Assembly: GCF_026210795.1 (NCBI RefSeq)
Contig: NC_089455.1
Coordinates: forward strand, 930,001 to 994,000
DNA length: 64,000 nt
Direction of reading: 5' to 3'
From: Rhizophagus irregularis
Taxonomy: Eukaryota > Glomeromycota > Glomeromycetes > Glomerales > Glomeraceae
A program made the position numbers and the translations under genes. Under the pieces are notes generated by a model. It saw nothing but the letters and a program-made list of their open reading frames with translations. It was not told where the DNA came from and did no database searches. Each line of letters begins with the position of its first letter. The stretch's first letter is position 1. Shown here in pieces: positions 62,415 through 64,000 of the stretch.

Positions 62415-64000
62415 ATGACTTTGTTTAAGAAACTTTGTAATCAAAAAAATATAGCATTTTTTAACCAAGTTAGATTATTTTATATACGTGAAGTTTGCTA
62501 TAATGAAAGTTTTCATAAACCAACTTTTTACATAAATAATACGAAAGGAAATTTAAATTTTTTTGAAAGAACATTCTCTACAAAAAATGAAATAGATAAT
62601 GTAAATATTGTTGAAGAAACAGAAGAATTGAAAGATTTATCAGGTTTGAGAGAATTCTCAAACGATAAAGATAGAATAATTGAGAAAGATAATAGAGGAT
62701 TTCGTGCTATAACATGGTCTAGATTAGAAACAAAAGTTTTAGATAACCTTGTTGAAAAGTATGGTAAAAGCTGGGAAACAATTTCTCAATATATGTTTGA
62801 CAAAACACCACAAGAATGTAAAGTTCAATATGAAAAGATAAGAAGACAACAAGATTCCAATTTTAGTTACCAATTTATGGATTTACCTGAATTTACAGAT
62901 GATGAAATTGATCAAATAAACATTTTAATTCAAAAAAATGGACGTAATTGGCGCAGGATTGCAAAATTGTTTCCCGATAAATCATCACTTGATATTGAAC
63001 GTTTTGTAAAAGATAATTCAGATAGATTCCCATCCCTTTATAGTGACCCAATATTTATAAAACGATACAAAGGATCAACATGGACAGATAATGATTTAAA
63101 ATCCCTTAATGAACTTCTTATGAAGCATGGACGAAATCTTGATGCAATTTCACAAGAACTACCTCATAGAACTCCTAAATCTATAGAGAGAGCCATTTCT
63201 AAACATATGTTAGATCTTCCTGCACTTCATTCAGGAAAAGTTGCAGACTGGTTTAGGTCATCAACTATATGGAGTGAATCAGAAACACGTTCATTAAACG
63301 AATTAGTTGAAATATATGGTTTTAATTGGGAAAAAATTTCAGAATACCTTCCAGGAAGATCACCACTTTCTTGTAGCTCAAAATTTTATGCTAGTTGGTC
63401 AACTTGGAATAATAAGGTGACCGCTCTAGTACCTCATAAATGGCCTAAAGAAGTAATACAATTCTTAGATCTTTTAATAGAAAAATATGGGAAATGGCAA
63501 ATATTACCGATTCTTGTATCAGGAATGACACCAGCAAATTGGTTTTCACCTTTTTCCCCTCAATCAAGAGTTTGGACAATAAGTGAGAAACAAATTTTAC
63601 AATATTTGATAAAAACTAATGGATATAATTGGGAAAAAATTTCTGAGTATTTTCCTCATAGGCAACGTTGGACAATTATACGTGAAGTACTTGGTAATAT
63701 TGAAGATTATGGATCTACGTATTCGGATGAAAATGTTTCGACATCAAATCTTATAAATTCAAAAAAACGCAAAAGACGCTCTTTTTATTGGCCGTATGAA
63801 GAAGTAAAAAAATTATATGAACTTAAGGAAAAATATTCATCTAATTGGTATAAAATATCGGAAGAACTCCCTGGAAGGGCTCCCGCTGCATGTTATCTTA
63901 AAGATTTCGTACTATTGAATGCGCGTAAGAAAATTAATTATAAATTGGATGTACTCGAAATATGTCATTTACAGGAACTTCTCAGATATCATGGATCTGA
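62415..64000 (+). CDS. multi-repeat Myb/SANT-like protein (partial)
   Basis: Open from the ATG at 62415 to the right edge (528 codons and two bases), with no stop and no needed intron; the 3' end lies outside. Residues 1-65 (MTLFKKLCNQKN...FFERTFSTKNE) are basic with few acids and end in a RTFST-like phrase, reminiscent of a mitochondrial presequence. Then follow at least six SANT/Myb-like units built on W-x3-E-x-L-x-L and NWEKIS-type helices: TWSRLETKVLDNLVEKYGKS, GRNWRRIAKLFPDKS, STWTDNDLKSLNELLMKHGR, IWSESETRSLNELVEIYGFN, VWTISEKQILQYLIKTNGYN and a unit with SSNWYKISEELPGRAP. Basic residues KKRKRR (about 450) could be nuclear. DNA binding is inferred from the repeats; the target and compartment are open. 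Confidence 0.82.
   Translation, partial: MTLFKKLCNQKNIAFFNQVRLFYIREVCYNESFHKPTFYINNTKGNLNFFERTFSTKNEIDNVNIVEETEELKDLSGLREFSNDKDRIIEKDNRGFRAITWSRLETKVLDNLVEKYGKSWETISQYMFDKTPQECKVQYEKIRRQQDSNFSYQFMDLPEFTDDEIDQINILIQKNGRNWRRIAKLFPDKSSLDIERFVKDNSDRFPSLYSDPIFIKRYKGSTWTDNDLKSLNELLMKHGRNLDAISQELPHRTPKSIERAISKHMLDLPALHSGKVADWFRSSTIWSESETRSLNELVEIYGFNWEKISEYLPGRSPLSCSSKFYASWSTWNNKVTALVPHKWPKEVIQFLDLLIEKYGKWQILPILVSGMTPANWFSPFSPQSRVWTISEKQILQYLIKTNGYNWEKISEYFPHRQRWTIIREVLGNIEDYGSTYSDENVSTSNLINSKKRKRRSFYWPYEEVKKLYELKEKYSSNWYKISEELPGRAPAACYLKDFVLLNARKKINYKLDVLEICHLQELLRYHGS

Noticed and set aside
1-64000. tRNA, rRNA or CRISPR features
   Set aside because: No T-arm/anticodon-arm combinations, rRNA-like conserved blocks or regularly spaced repeats were found by eye; a tRNA scan would settle it.

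Overview
The window is nuclear DNA of a fungus, most likely an arbuscular mycorrhizal fungus (Glomeromycotina, Rhizophagus-like). The evidence is very AT-rich DNA with long poly-A/T tracts, genes carrying many short introns (about 50-110 bases typical), ordinary fungal housekeeping genes, and families I associate with this lineage: a TKL-type kinase with a CxxC zinc ribbon, an LRR plus coiled-coil protein, and a coiled-coil plus endonuclease-like protein. A relic of mollicute-type bacterial DNA also fits the endobacteria known from these fungi. No rRNA gene, tRNA gene or CRISPR array was seen. Exon limits were read by eye from splice sites and reading frames.

Left part (1-28 kb) is a conventional gene region: MON2 (minus, runs off the left edge), an IQ/IQM-type calmodulin-binding protein (plus), the TUP1 corepressor (plus, ten exons), a fringe-like type II glycosyltransferase (minus), a fungal orphan protein (plus), an LRR/coiled-coil protein (plus), a single-pass membrane protein (plus) and the YchF-family ATPase OLA1 (minus).

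Middle part (28-46 kb) is accessory. It holds a pogo/Tc1-like non-autonomous transposon inserted in a short tandem array, a less AT-rich block with two frame-broken lineage-type genes (coiled-coil/endonuclease and an unnamed one with a basic tail), a nested inverted-repeat element, a second single-pass membrane protein and a conserved fungal multi-pass membrane protein.

Right part (46-64 kb) has an eight-exon pseudokinase, a 145-residue orphan, and then the most unusual item. In about 1 kb (50.9-51.9 kb) there are decayed bacterial-type sequences: a HI0074-like nucleotidyltransferase partner, a protein-kinase fragment and an opposite-strand ParA ATPase. In their reading frames TGA stands where tryptophan is expected, as in the mollicute genetic code. 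It sits directly next to the intact fungal gene NBP35, which needs one GC-AG intron. A gene desert of about 6 kb with hAT, PIF/Harbinger-like and pogo-like MITEs follows, then a small acidic/lysine-rich protein (minus) and the 5' part of a multi-Myb/SANT protein (plus) that leaves the window.
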